Source: Atopococcus tabaci
GTDB taxonomy: Bacteria; Bacillota; Bacilli; Lactobacillales; Carnobacteriaceae_A
DNA length: 36,203 nucleotides
Assembly: GCA_030535975.1 (NCBI GenBank)
Contig: JAUNQW010000008.1
Coordinates: 21,981-58,183, forward strand
Direction of reading: 5' to 3'
Below, piece after piece: positions 7,470 to 16,039 of the stretch. The position numbers and the translations under genes are program-made. Within the stretch, counting starts at the first letter, position 1, and the number at the start of each line of letters is the position of its first letter. The notes below the pieces were generated by a model that was not told the DNA's origin, searched no databases, and saw only the letters and a program-made list of their open reading frames with translations.

Positions 7470-8170
7470 TAGCTTAACCCTTCCCAGAATGACTCCTCAT
7501 GCGCAGCTTTACCAACGATAGCTTCTTGAATACCGGCCTCCTCCAAACGAGTCAAGTCTTCTTGCCCGCGAACACCACCTGAAGCTACCACTTTATGCTT
7601 AGTTATCTTTTGAAGTTCTCCTGTACGTTCAACATTAGGTCCAGACTCCATCCCATCTTTAGCAATATCAGTATAGATAATACCTGCCAAAGGAAGTTCC
7701 TCAACTTCTTTCACATACTCATTAATCTGGCGGCCGGATGCTTTCGTCCACCCGTCAATATATATTTCTTCACCCTTGGCATCTATCCCAACAAAGACAC
7801 GACCAGGATATTTGGCAGCTGCTTCTGCAAGGAAAGAAACATCCATAATTGCCTGGGTTCCTAAAATAAAGTAGTCAATTCCCATTTCAGCATAGTCATC
7901 TATCACTTCCATACTGCGCAGCCCGCCCCCAATTTCAAGGGGAATATCTGTTTTTTGTTTTAACTTCTCCACCATTGAACTTTCCAGAGCTTTTTGTTCT
8001 TTAGCTCCAATTAAGTCGATGACGTGAATCCGAACGACCTGCTCATATTGAGTATAAAAATCAATCGTATCTTGCGGACTGCGTTTCATCAGGCTTTTTT
8101 GATCATAATCACCTTGTTTCAAGCGGACATTTTCTCCATCTATCAAGTCTATTGCAGGAACAATTTTCAT
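7469..8170 (-). CDS. hisA: ProFAR isomerase HisA
   Basis: HisA performs the Amadori rearrangement of ProFAR to PRFAR. The 233-residue beta/alpha barrel shows the N-terminal catalytic aspartate in VPAIDLIDGENVRLKQGDY, the central one in VGIDAKGE, the phosphate loop LEIGGGLRS, and YTDIAKDGMESGPN followed by VVASGGVRG. The length is normal. An AGGAGG site lies at the end of hisB, eight to nine bases before the ATG. In most Bacillota operons hisH separates hisB and hisA; here only 11 bases do. Confidence 0.95.
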   Translation of the reverse strand: MKIVPAIDLIDGENVRLKQGDYDQKSLMKRSPQDTIDFYTQYEQVVRIHVIDLIGAKEQKALESSMVEKLKQKTDIPLEIGGGLRSMEVIDDYAEMGIDYFILGTQAIMDVSFLAEAAAKYPGRVFVGIDAKGEEIYIDGWTKASGRQINEYVKEVEELPLAGIIYTDIAKDGMESGPNVERTGELQKITKHKVVASGGVRGQEDLTRLEEAGIQEAIVGKAAHEESFWEGLS

Positions 8171-8181
8171 CTTTTTTCCTC

Positions 8182-8763
8182 CTATTGAATTAAACCTTTA
8201 GAAGACGGAACTCCACCTTCTACAATCTCTAAAGCCTCTTTTAACGCTCGTGCAAATGCTTTAAAAATGCCTTCAATCTCATGGTGAGTATTCCCACCCT
8301 TTAATAAATCGATATGTAAAGTCATGCGGCTGTTCATAGCCAGGGCGTTAAAAAATTCCTCTACCAATTCTACATCAAAATTACCAACTGTTTCCTTGGA
8401 AAAAACCGCCTGGAAATTAAAATGAGGACGGCCTGATAAGTCCAAGACCACTCGAGCCAGAGATTCGTCCATCGGCAGGTACATAGATCCGTAGCGCCTA
8501 TAGGAGATTCTTTCTTGATAAAGATCACGAATAGACTCCCCCAGCAGGATGCCTATATCTTCAACCGTATGGTGGTCATCTACTTCTGTATCCCCATCTG
8601 CCTTCACCTCAAGGCATAATCCAGAATGAAAACTGAATAAAGTAAGCATATGGTCAAAAAAGCCTACACCTGTATCAACCTTAGATTGTTCGGCATCTTC
8701 TTCATCACTTAAAAGTAATTGAATCGAAGTTTCTAAAGTTTCTCTCTTTTTCTCTATTTTCAT
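8182..8763 (-). CDS. hisB: Imidazoleglycerol-phosphate dehydratase HisB
   Basis: This enzyme dehydrates imidazole glycerol phosphate to imidazole acetol phosphate. The start is placed at 8763, where TAATG joins it to the hisC stop; GGAGGG lies inside the alternative six-codon extension. The product has 193 residues and contains only the dehydratase domain, without the phosphatase fusion found in enteric bacteria. Metal ligands are seen in GVGFFDHML, VDDHHTVEDIGI, MDESLARVVLDLSGRP and NTHHEIEGIFKAFARAL. A separate histidinol-phosphatase is needed and is not present in this operon. Confidence 0.95.
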   Translation of the reverse strand: MKIEKKRETLETSIQLLLSDEEDAEQSKVDTGVGFFDHMLTLFSFHSGLCLEVKADGDTEVDDHHTVEDIGILLGESIRDLYQERISYRRYGSMYLPMDESLARVVLDLSGRPHFNFQAVFSKETVGNFDVELVEEFFNALAMNSRMTLHIDLLKGGNTHHEIEGIFKAFARALKEALEIVEGGVPSSKGLIQ

Positions 8764-9749
8764 TACTGCATCGCCCTCCAATTTTTTACTGCTTCTTCAA
8801 AACTTGGATATTCTTCCAAGTCAATAATCGAATACCGAACGACATTTTTTAAGTTATCCTCTTCATAAAAACGAGCCAGATAACCTTGATTTTCAAGATA
8901 GCGACCCAAATCTACTGCCTTATCACCATAGGTAAAGACAAAGTTAGTTGAAGATGGTTTGACTTGGATGACATCTTCAATCGGCTTCAAGCTTTCAACC
9001 AGTAACTTTTTAGCTTCTAGCTGATAGTCAATAAAATCATCACGCGCCGGCTGATCTTCTAAAAATTCTGAAGCCAGGTTGAGAACAAGGTTGTTCAGCG
9101 GATAAGGATGGTTAATTTTTGTTATTTTTTCATAAGTCAATCCTGTGGCATGCAGGATTCCAATTCTTAAGCCCGCCATGCCATAAATCTTACTCATGGT
9201 TCGAATGATGATGACATGATCCCCTTCAGGGCGCTTGTATTCTTCTCCAAATTCGACATAAGCTTCATCAATCACCAGATAGCCGTCAATCTCTTTCATT
9301 GCATCTGCCAAGTCCTGAATATCTTCTTCGGAAAACTGAACAGCTGTCGGATTTTGCGGGTTAGAGAAGATAAACATCTTCGGCTGAACTTTTTTAATTT
9401 CTTTAATAACTTTTTGAATATCAAAATCATAATTTTCATCAGCATCGACATAACGCAAATCTACACCGAATTGCCCGGCATAATCTGTATACATAAAAAA
9501 GTCCGGGGCAAGAGTCAGAGCTCCGCCGTCTAATCCAAAAACAATCATTAATTTTTGAATCCACTCATCAGATCCATTCGCTAACTCCAGTTCTTCTGGA
9601 TTCAAATCTGTTATTTGCCCATAATTTTTTTTGAAGCGGTCAATCTCTACTTCAGGATATTGGCTGACCGGAGTCATTTGACTGGATTTTTCGTAATGTT
9701 CCCTTCTGAAAGGCGAAACAGGGCTGGTATTTCTATTCATAATAATCAT
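8763..9749 (-). CDS. hisC: Histidinol-phosphate aminotransferase HisC (short N-terminus)
   Basis: HisC is a PLP enzyme that transaminates imidazole acetol phosphate. The ATG at 9749 follows GAGGAT at the hisD stop and gives 328 residues; an upstream extension lies inside hisD and does not look like protein. Typical HisC proteins have about 350-370 residues. Here the N-terminal arm is missing, and the first conserved block, normally SNENPxGPSP, appears as NRNTSPVSPF at residues 5-14. Other motifs are ANGSDEWI, SNPQNPTA, VIDEAYVEF, RTMSKIYGMAGLRIG with the PLP lysine, and a C-terminal VVRYSI. The short arm may affect the dimer but the catalytic core looks complete. Confidence 0.9.
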   Translation of the reverse strand: MIIMNRNTSPVSPFRREHYEKSSQMTPVSQYPEVEIDRFKKNYGQITDLNPEELELANGSDEWIQKLMIVFGLDGGALTLAPDFFMYTDYAGQFGVDLRYVDADENYDFDIQKVIKEIKKVQPKMFIFSNPQNPTAVQFSEEDIQDLADAMKEIDGYLVIDEAYVEFGEEYKRPEGDHVIIIRTMSKIYGMAGLRIGILHATGLTYEKITKINHPYPLNNLVLNLASEFLEDQPARDDFIDYQLEAKKLLVESLKPIEDVIQVKPSSTNFVFTYGDKAVDLGRYLENQGYLARFYEEDNLKNVVRYSIIDLEEYPSFEEAVKNWRAMQ

Positions 9750-9756
9750 GGAGTAT

Positions 9757-11001
9757 CTAATCCTCTTTTCTAACCAATAGTGATGCTTTATGAGCAAACA
9801 ATCCTTCACGATCAGCAATAATAGCCGCATCGCCGACGATGGACTGATAGGTTTCATTCGTCAATGAAATGATTGAATGGCTGGTCATGAAATCATTGAC
9901 ATTTAATCCGTGTGAGAAGCGGGCTGTACGATCAGTCGGTAAAACATGAGAAGGCCCTGCCACGTAGTCACCAATGGCTTCACAAGTTGTTTTTCCCTTA
10001 AAGATGGCTCCTGCATAATCAATAGCATCAACAATAGCGTCTTCCTCTTCATGCTGCACAGATACGTGTTCAGCCGCAATATAGTTAGATACTTTAATTA
10101 AGTTTTCTCTAGTATCTACTATTGGATAGTGGTTGTTGGCCACAGAATGCTTAATAATTTCTTTTCTCGGCTGGTCTTCTATCAATTCTTCCATACGCTG
10201 TTCTACTTTTTGAATGAAAGCTTCAGACTCACTGAGTAAAAATGTACGGGCATTGGGATCATGTTCCGCTTGAGCAAATACATCATAAACCACTGCATCG
10301 ACATCTGAACTTTCATCAACATATAATAAAATCTCAGACGGCCCGGCAATCGAATCGATGCCTACATCACCATAAACTAAACGTTTAGCGATAGCGACAT
10401 AAGCATTACCAGGTCCGGCAATCTTATCGACTTTTGGAATCGTTTCTGTTCCATAAGCCAAAGCAGCAACAGCTTGAGCTCCGCCTACTGTATATACATT
10501 TTCTACACCTAAAAGATACAGTGTCGCAAAGGTAATATTGTTTCTTTCAAAGGTTGGAGTCGTAACATGGATCTCTTTTACTCCAGCTACTTGGGCAGGA
10601 ATAACTGTCATAAGCACACTTGAAGGATAGAGAGCAGTTCCGCCGGGCACATAGATACCTACACGTTCCAAGGGACGGTAAACATAAGTAAATTCTCCTA
10701 AGTTACGGTCCTCATATTTAATAGATTTTTCATAAGCTTCGATTCGTTCTTTTGCAGTTACTAAAGCTTTTTTGATATCCTCATCCAGTTGTTCATAAGA
10801 CTCTTTCAAGTAAGATAAAGGCACTTTAATCTCATCAAGTTCCTGTCCATCGAAGCGGCTGGTATAGTCCAATAAAGCCTGATCTTTATTTTGACGTACA
10901 TCATTCAAAATATCCATGACATTCTTTAATTGTTCAGCACTGGTGTAAGACTCATCACTGGAGAAAGTATCAATAAATTCTTTTACGTTAATAGATTTCA
11001 T
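9757..11001 (-). CDS. hisD: Histidinol dehydrogenase HisD
   Basis: HisD catalyses the last two oxidations, histidinol to histidine, with NAD and zinc. The product has 414 residues, slightly shorter than average. Motifs include RVGIYVPGGTALYPSSVLM, AGPGNAYVAIAKR, IAGPSEILLYVDE, the zinc and catalytic region in QAEHDPNART, DYAGAIFKG and the C-terminal VGDAAIIADREGLFAHKAS. The ATG abuts the hisG stop (TAAATG), with AGGGGTG just upstream. It is the third gene of the operon. Confidence 0.96.
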   Translation of the reverse strand: MKSINVKEFIDTFSSDESYTSAEQLKNVMDILNDVRQNKDQALLDYTSRFDGQELDEIKVPLSYLKESYEQLDEDIKKALVTAKERIEAYEKSIKYEDRNLGEFTYVYRPLERVGIYVPGGTALYPSSVLMTVIPAQVAGVKEIHVTTPTFERNNITFATLYLLGVENVYTVGGAQAVAALAYGTETIPKVDKIAGPGNAYVAIAKRLVYGDVGIDSIAGPSEILLYVDESSDVDAVVYDVFAQAEHDPNARTFLLSESEAFIQKVEQRMEELIEDQPRKEIIKHSVANNHYPIVDTRENLIKVSNYIAAEHVSVQHEEEDAIVDAIDYAGAIFKGKTTCEAIGDYVAGPSHVLPTDRTARFSHGLNVNDFMTSHSIISLTNETYQSIVGDAAIIADREGLFAHKASLLVRKED

Positions 11002-11604
11002 TTAGAACACCCCTAATTGTTTAATAAAATTATATATTTCTTCTTCTTTAGTATAAAATGTCTGTTTATTGGCAATTAATCTGGCTTGTATATCCATTAT
11101 TTTATCATATTCAATTAATCCGTTTTCTTTTAATGTGGTTCCTGTTTGGACAATATCTACAATAGCATCTGACAAACCTAAGATGGGTGCTAATTCAACT
11201 GAACCATGGAGATGGAGAATTTCTACATCTTGTTTTTGTTCTGTAAAGTACCGAAAGGAAATTTCTGTGAAGCTGGTAGCTACTTTTTCTATTTTTTGAA
11301 TACCCGGCGGACCGGCGATAGCAAGGCGGCATTCCCCAAAAGGTAAAGCTGATACGTTCAAAACATCAGCAGGATCCTCTACTAAAATATCCAGGCCGGC
11401 AATTCCTAAATCCGCCACACCACTTTCTACATACAGAGGTACATCTTTTCCTTTAGCAAAGATGAAACGTATATTATTGATTTCAGTATAAAGGGAACGT
11501 CCCTCGTCTTCCAGAGCCTCTGTATATTGACTCAAGCCTTGTTCGTTAATATATTTAATAAAATCTTTGAATAATCTACCTTTAGTTAAGGCTACTGTAA
11601 TCAT
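11002..11604 (-). CDS. hisG: ATP phosphoribosyltransferase catalytic subunit HisG (short form)
   Basis: HisG joins ATP and PRPP in the first committed step. At 200 residues it is the short HisG(S) type, which lacks the C-terminal regulatory domain and depends on HisZ. Visible motifs are VALTKGRL at the N-terminus, ESGVADLGIAGLDIL, and the PRPP-binding DAIVDIVQTGTTLKENGL. The start has GGAGG six bases upstream and overlaps hisZ by four bases, which fits formation of a HisGZ complex. Confidence 0.95.
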   Translation of the reverse strand: MITVALTKGRLFKDFIKYINEQGLSQYTEALEDEGRSLYTEINNIRFIFAKGKDVPLYVESGVADLGIAGLDILVEDPADVLNVSALPFGECRLAIAGPPGIQKIEKVATSFTEISFRYFTEQKQDVEILHLHGSVELAPILGLSDAIVDIVQTGTTLKENGLIEYDKIMDIQARLIANKQTFYTKEEEIYNFIKQLGVF

Positions 11605-12401
11605 ACAATTCCTCCATTTGACAAGTTAATACCAATTCCGAAAGCACTCTTATCGTACTGACCGCCACTTAAAATAGGTGAATTCTCTGTTAAAAAGATT
11701 TGGAAATAAAAGCCATTATAATAAGTCTGCGGCGAACGGAAAGATAAATCGACTATCGTTTTCATTTCTAAATCAGCTAATTTATCTATTAATTGATTAA
11801 TCAGCTCTACAGGTCCTTCACCAGAGAATTCGGCTTGAATAGATTCAAACTGCTGACTGACAGGCTGCGTCAAAAGCTGATAAAGTGAGTGTTTTTTGCC
11901 TAAAAGATCCGCCAGGCTTGAAATATTCTTATCATAAATCAAAGGACGTATGGAAAAGTCAAGTTGATATTTATCAAAGTATAGATCAAGCAGAGCCTCA
12001 TCATTCATAATAAGCGTTGTTAAAGGTTGCTCTGTTTGACTGCTGATAAATTTCAGATGAAGAGAAATACTTTCAATAATATCTTCGCTTTCTACTTCAT
12101 ACATTTCTGCTCCTGCTTGAATAATCGTTTTATTATCACGGATGACAGGACCAAAATAAGCTAATTTTCTCTCATCTATATGGTAACGCTCCTTATAATT
12201 CAAGATGCTCCGTGTCCAATCACTCCGAATACTCATCATCGTATTGTTACGTTCAAAAGCAATACTTGTTGGATAATGAATCTTATCCTCTACGTAAAAG
12301 CGCTCAATCATGTTCAAATCTAAGAGGTCATAATCATTTTGATGCATTTTTTCTAAATAAGCAGTGGCAAAATTCAAACGTCTTAATACTCTGTTATTCA
12401 T
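11601..12401 (-). CDS. hisZ: ATP phosphoribosyltransferase regulatory subunit HisZ (shortened)
   Basis: HisZ is a catalytically dead relative of histidyl-tRNA synthetase that activates HisG(S) and passes on histidine feedback. The ATG at 12401 follows GAGGAGAG; two TTG codons just upstream are in frame but less likely. The product has 266 residues, whereas many HisZ proteins have 320-390, so the C-terminal part of the synthetase-like core is reduced. Recognisable pieces are SIRSDWTRSIL (class II motif 2-like), KLAYFGPVIRD and the motif 3-like PILSGGQYDKSAFGIGINL. It is the first gene of the his operon, directly behind two T-boxes. Confidence 0.87.
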   Translation of the reverse strand: MNNRVLRRLNFATAYLEKMHQNDYDLLDLNMIERFYVEDKIHYPTSIAFERNNTMMSIRSDWTRSILNYKERYHIDERKLAYFGPVIRDNKTIIQAGAEMYEVESEDIIESISLHLKFISSQTEQPLTTLIMNDEALLDLYFDKYQLDFSIRPLIYDKNISSLADLLGKKHSLYQLLTQPVSQQFESIQAEFSGEGPVELINQLIDKLADLEMKTIVDLSFRSPQTYYNGFYFQIFLTENSPILSGGQYDKSAFGIGINLSNGGIV

Positions 12402-12422
12402 CAACAAACTCTCCTCTTTTAA

Positions 12423-12660
12423 ATGAAAAAAACCTTTAACTCCTAGGAGTTAAAGGACGTTAAATTCGTGGTTCCACCTTTTTTCGCAGCTCTTTCATAA
12501 AAGCTGCCTCTTTCAGTCTGTGACTGTGGGGTAACGGATCTTCCGAGACTTGTCTATCAAAAGTTGTGTCGTCATAATATATCATTCCCTGCTTCTCACT
12601 TATGCAGAGTCTCTGTTAATGAGGGATATTAATTCTTCGGCTTTTATAAGTCTTAATTTA
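12423..12660 (-). promoter_or_regulatory. T-box riboswitch 2, His specifier (promoter-distal)
   Basis: Stem I is closed by AGACTT (12648-12653) pairing with AAGTCT (12546-12551). The 3' side of the specifier loop reads GA-CAC-AA, with CAC (His) at 12566-12568. The antiterminator contains the T-box AAGGTGGAACCACG at 12467-12480. The terminator CCTTTAACTCC-TA-GGAGTTAAAGG with a run of Ts occupies 12427-12456. Uncharged tRNA(His) should favour readthrough into hisZ. It sits directly downstream of a second copy. Confidence 0.9.
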
Positions 12661-12661
12661 T

Positions 12662-12905
12662 AAAAAAAGTCCCTAAGCTGTCAAAGCTTAAGGACGTTAA
12701 ATCGACGTGATTCCACCTTAGTTCGTAATCATTTCACAATAATTACCTTATTAAGTATAAAACTTCAGGGTAACGGTCTGTCCGGATAATACTATCATTT
12801 TTTTACAAGGGTGTGTCTTCATAGATAGTTTTGATTTGCTTGCACCAGCCGCAAATTCTCTAACAAAACTTTCTTTTCATTGGCCCTTGAATTTTTCATC
12901 TATGT
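12662..12905 (-). promoter_or_regulatory. T-box riboswitch 1, His specifier (promoter-proximal)
   Basis: Stem I is closed by CAAGGG (12884-12889) pairing with CCCTTG (12806-12811). The specifier loop shows GA-CAC-A next to the closing helix, with CAC (His) at 12813-12815. The T-box motif at 12706-12720 is TAAGGTGGAATCACG, with AATC where AACC is usual. A perfect 11-base-pair terminator (12669-12695), GTCCTTAAGCT pairing with AGCTTAGGGAC, is followed by seven Ts. Transcripts must pass this element before they reach the second T-box. Confidence 0.88.
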
Positions 12906-12916
12906 AATTAAGACAA

Positions 12917-12946
12917 ATAGTAACAGATATTACCAATCACTGTCAA
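12917..12946 (-). promoter_or_regulatory. Promoter of the his operon
   Basis: A perfect TTGACA (12941-12946) and TACTAT (12917-12922) are 18 bases apart, just upstream of the first T-box. The -35 box lies 17 bases after the thrS stop, and I see no hairpin terminator between thrS and this promoter. Confidence 0.8.
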
Positions 12947-12962
12947 GTTATTTTAATTTTAT

Positions 12963-14924
12963 TTAATTCATTTGTTTACTATTTCCACGACTGTATGTCG
13001 CGATATCTTCATCTATCATAGCCAGGAATTTATCAAATGGTACAGCTTCTGTTTCTTCTGATCCATATCGACGAACAGTTACCGTATTGTTTTCCACTTC
13101 CTGGTCCCCTACGACAAGCTGATAAGGGATTTTTTGAGTTTGTGACTGTCTGATTTTGTACCCCATTTTTTCATTACGATTATCCACATCTACTCGAATA
13201 CCATGCGAACGCATTTCTTTTTCTAGTGCTCTGACATGGTCGATGTGATGCTCGATGGAAACTGGAATTAAAGTCGCTTGAACAGGTGCCAGCCATGTTG
13301 GGAAAGCTCCTTTGTACTCTTCAATTAAATAAGCTACAAAGCGCTCCATAGTAGAAACGACTCCACGGTGGATAACGACCGGGCGGTGAGTATCTTCGCC
13401 GTCCTCCCCGACATAGGTTAAATCAAAACGTTCCGGCAGTAAGAAGTCCAGTTGGATCGTTGACAGGGTTTCTTCTAGACCGATAGCTGTCTTAACTTGA
13501 ACATCCAATTTCGGACCATAGAAAGCAGCTTCTCCATCAGCTTCAACATAATCCAGTTCTAATTCATCCATTGTTTCTTTTAACATGGCTTCTGCATTTT
13601 CCCACATTTCATCATCATCAAAATACTTTTCTGTGTCGTGAGGATCACGGTAACTTAAACGGAAAGAATAATCTGTAATATCAAAATCTTTGTATACTTC
13701 TAGCATCAGATGAATCACACGGGCAAACTCTTCTTTGATTTGATCTGGTCGGACAAAAATATGCGCATCATTTAAGGTCATTTCACGCACCCGCTGCAGC
13801 CCTGATAATGCTCCCGATTTTTCATAACGGTGCATCATCCCGAGTTCTGCGATACGAATTGGGAATTCACGATAAGAGTGTACATCACGTGCATAGATTT
13901 TCATGTGGTGAGGACAGTTCATCGGACGTAGAACAAGCATTTCTCCGTCTCCCATATCCATTGGAGGGAACATATCATCCTTATAATGATCCCAGTGGCC
14001 GGAGGTTTTATATAAGTTTGCATCCGCCATAATTGGTGTGTAGACATGCTCATAACCTAATTCAATTTCTTTATCTACGATATAACGTTCAATTTCACGA
14101 CGTACAGTAGCTCCTTTAGGCAGCCAGAATGGCAGTCCTGAGCCCACTTCTGGATCAACCATAAAGAGATCTAATTCTTTACCTAGTTTACGATGATCAC
14201 GTTCTTTAGCTTCTTCTCGCATTTTTAAGTATTCATCCAGATCTTCTTGATTATAAAAGGCTGTTCCATACACACGCTGCATCATATTGCGGTCAGAGTC
14301 TCCCCGCCAATAAGCTCCTGCAACCGACAGCAATTTAAAGTGCTTTAGATGACCTGTCGATGGAATATGCCCGCCCCGGCATAAGTCAATGAAGTCACCA
14401 TTTTGATATACAGTAATCGCTTCTTCTTCAGGTAAATCATTGATTAATTCAATTTTATAGGGGTCATCTGCGAAAATTTCTAAGGCTTCTTCTCTTGAAA
14501 CTTCATGCCCTTCAAAAGAATCATCTGCTTGAATGACCTTTTGCATTTCCTTTTCCAGCTCTTCTAATTCTTCTTCAGTTACCGGATTTTCAGAATCCGT
14601 ATCATAGTAAAAACCATTCTCTATAAAAGGACCTACTCCAAATTTAACATCAGGTTTCATCCGGCGCAAAGCAGTAGCCATTATATGAGCGGCTGAGTGA
14701 CGTAAAATATTTAAAGCTTCATCTTCATCTTGAGTGGTTACAATGCGGAAATCTCCACTTTCTTGAATAGGATCATCATAGCCGAGGTATCTACCGTTTA
14801 CTTCTCCAGATAAGCCTCTTTTTTCTAAAGACTTAGCAATATCACGAGCTATTTCCCGTGTTGTTGTGCCTTTTTCTACTTCTTTTACAGCCCCATCGGG
14901 TAATTTTAATTCAATCATAGACAT
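12963..14924 (-). CDS. thrS: Threonine-tRNA ligase
   Basis: This cytosolic class II synthetase charges tRNA(Thr). The 653 residues cover an N-terminal TGS domain (about 1-65), the editing domain with [13 protein letters not shown] and the metal-site [10 protein letters not shown], and the catalytic core. The core shows motif 1 around [14 protein letters not shown], motif 2 [11 protein letters not shown] with [14 protein letters not shown], and motif 3 [18 protein letters not shown]. The anticodon-binding domain is at the C-terminus ([12 protein letters not shown]). The start has AAAGGGG nine bases upstream. Expression is controlled by the Thr T-box upstream. Confidence 0.97.
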   Translation of the reverse strand: MSMIELKLPDGAVKEVEKGTTTREIARDIAKSLEKRGLSGEVNGRYLGYDDPIQESGDFRIVTTQDEDEALNILRHSAAHIMATALRRMKPDVKFGVGPFIENGFYYDTDSENPVTEEELEELEKEMQKVIQADDSFEGHEVSREEALEIFADDPYKIELINDLPEEEAITVYQNGDFIDLCRGGHIPSTGHLKHFKLLSVAGAYWRGDSDRNMMQRVYGTAFYNQEDLDEYLKMREEAKERDHRKLGKELDLFMVDPEVGSGLPFWLPKGATVRREIERYIVDKEIELGYEHVYTPIMADANLYKTSGHWDHYKDDMFPPMDMGDGEMLVLRPMNCPHHMKIYARDVHSYREFPIRIAELGMMHRYEKSGALSGLQRVREMTLNDAHIFVRPDQIKEEFARVIHLMLEVYKDFDITDYSFRLSYRDPHDTEKYFDDDEMWENAEAMLKETMDELELDYVEADGEAAFYGPKLDVQVKTAIGLEETLSTIQLDFLLPERFDLTYVGEDGEDTHRPVVIHRGVVSTMERFVAYLIEEYKGAFPTWLAPVQATLIPVSIEHHIDHVRALEKEMRSHGIRVDVDNRNEKMGYKIRQSQTQKIPYQLVVGDQEVENNTVTVRRYGSEETEAVPFDKFLAMIDEDIATYSRGNSKQMN

Positions 14925-14959
14925 TTTTTATTGCCCCTTTTTTTTATTTTATATCATAT

Positions 14960-15205
14960 AAAAAGTCCCATTAAGCTGTATTGCTTAATGGGACGTGACT
15001 AATCGTGGTTCCACCCAAATTTAATAAAAAGAAATAATCTTTTTATACTTCATTTCCCTTAACGCGGGCTCACGTTTTTACTTACTCTTTTTTCAGTAAA
15101 ACTCTTGAAAGTGGTTCATAGTAAAGTTTTATAGGATGTCACACCACCCATCCCTCTCTTAAATAAACACTTTACATGCAGGTCTTTCTCATCGATTTAT
15201 TTCTC
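14960..15205 (-). promoter_or_regulatory. T-box riboswitch, Thr specifier, upstream of thrS
   Basis: Stem I is closed by GAAAG (15184-15188) and CTTTC (15107-15111). The specifier loop reads GA-ACC-A, with ACC (Thr) at 15113-15115. The T-box GGGTGGAACCACG lies at 15004-15016. The terminator GTCCCATTAAGC-AATACA-GCTTAATGGGAC is at 14965-14994, followed by Ts. Specifier and downstream gene agree. Confidence 0.93.
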
Positions 15206-15211
15206 TTTTAA

Positions 15212-15240
15212 AATATAGCAAAGGATAGCTCTTTTTGCAA
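15212..15240 (-). promoter_or_regulatory. Promoter of thrS
   Basis: TTGCAA (15235-15240) and TATATT (15212-15217) are separated by 17 bases immediately upstream of the Thr T-box. Confidence 0.75.
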
Positions 15241-15276
15241 GTTCTTATCTATTTGATGAAAACATTAAGATTTGAT

Positions 15277-16029
15277 CTACAAACCGAGGTCAAAGCCCTG
15301 CTTTTCAATAAACTTAAGGATTTCATCTCGATTGACCGACCGAGTTTCCATATGCTGGCAGACTTGCTGAGAAAATGAATCGGATCGTTTATTCTTTTCT
15401 CGACTGTCATAATAAAGGATGCTCTGCTCTTCATAGTCAGCAATCTCATCCAGGTAATTATCATAGGTCTGGTAAGTATTATTGCTGACTCTGAGTTCCA
15501 TCGGCAAACGCGGTTTGATTTGAGGGTCATCATCAGGATAGCCTAAAATCATACCTAAGATTGGAAATGTGTATCGAGGAAGATCCAGGCTTTCAATTAC
15601 TGCATCCGGATCACTTAATATATTTCCTAAAAATGTTCCACCTAAGCCTAAAGACTCAATAGCAGTCATCATATTTTGAGCCATCAAGTAGGCATCTGCT
15701 GCTCCTTGGAAAAAGTGATTCATCGTGGGAGCTTCAATTTTTGATCCTCTCTCTTCAGCAATTTTCATATTTCTATGTAAATCCACCACAAAAATGAATA
15801 ATTCTGGAGCCTTAGCAATGTAAGGCTGTTTTGCTACTGTCATAACCTTATCTTTTAAATCTTGGTCGGTCAGGCGGATAATACTCGCCCCCTGCATACC
15901 CACACTAGTGGCTGTGCGCTGCCCTACCGCAAATATAGACTCGAGAACCTCTTCCTCAATCGGTCGGTCTTTGAAGAAGCGAATCGACCGGTGTTTTAAC
16001 TGATTTTTAATTTGTTCATTATTCTTCAT
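15277..16029 (-). CDS. NADPH-dependent flavin/nitro reductase, NfrA-like
   Basis: The 250-residue protein belongs to the FMN-containing nitroreductase family, closest in pattern to NfrA/YcnD oxidoreductases. Family features are the N-terminal HRSIRFFKDRPIEEEVLE (flavin phosphate contact by the HRSIR arginines), TATSVGMQGASII, a central helix DAYLMAQNMMTAIESLGLGG, and GYPDDDPQIKPRLPMELRV, where NfrA proteins contact NADPH. It should act in the cytosol; the substrate could be FMN, nitroaromatics or a quinone. It follows dnaI by ten bases and is probably co-transcribed with it. No clear terminator separates it from the thrS promoter. Confidence 0.85.
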   Translation of the reverse strand: MKNNEQIKNQLKHRSIRFFKDRPIEEEVLESIFAVGQRTATSVGMQGASIIRLTDQDLKDKVMTVAKQPYIAKAPELFIFVVDLHRNMKIAEERGSKIEAPTMNHFFQGAADAYLMAQNMMTAIESLGLGGTFLGNILSDPDAVIESLDLPRYTFPILGMILGYPDDDPQIKPRLPMELRVSNNTYQTYDNYLDEIADYEEQSILYYDSREKNKRSDSFSQQVCQHMETRSVNRDEILKFIEKQGFDLGL

Positions 16030-16039
16030 TGAATTCTCC

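Noticed and set aside
9749-9857. N-terminal extension of HisC into hisD
   Set aside because: The extra 36 residues are the shifted frame of the HisD C-terminus and have no family resemblance. The start at 9749 has the ribosome site.
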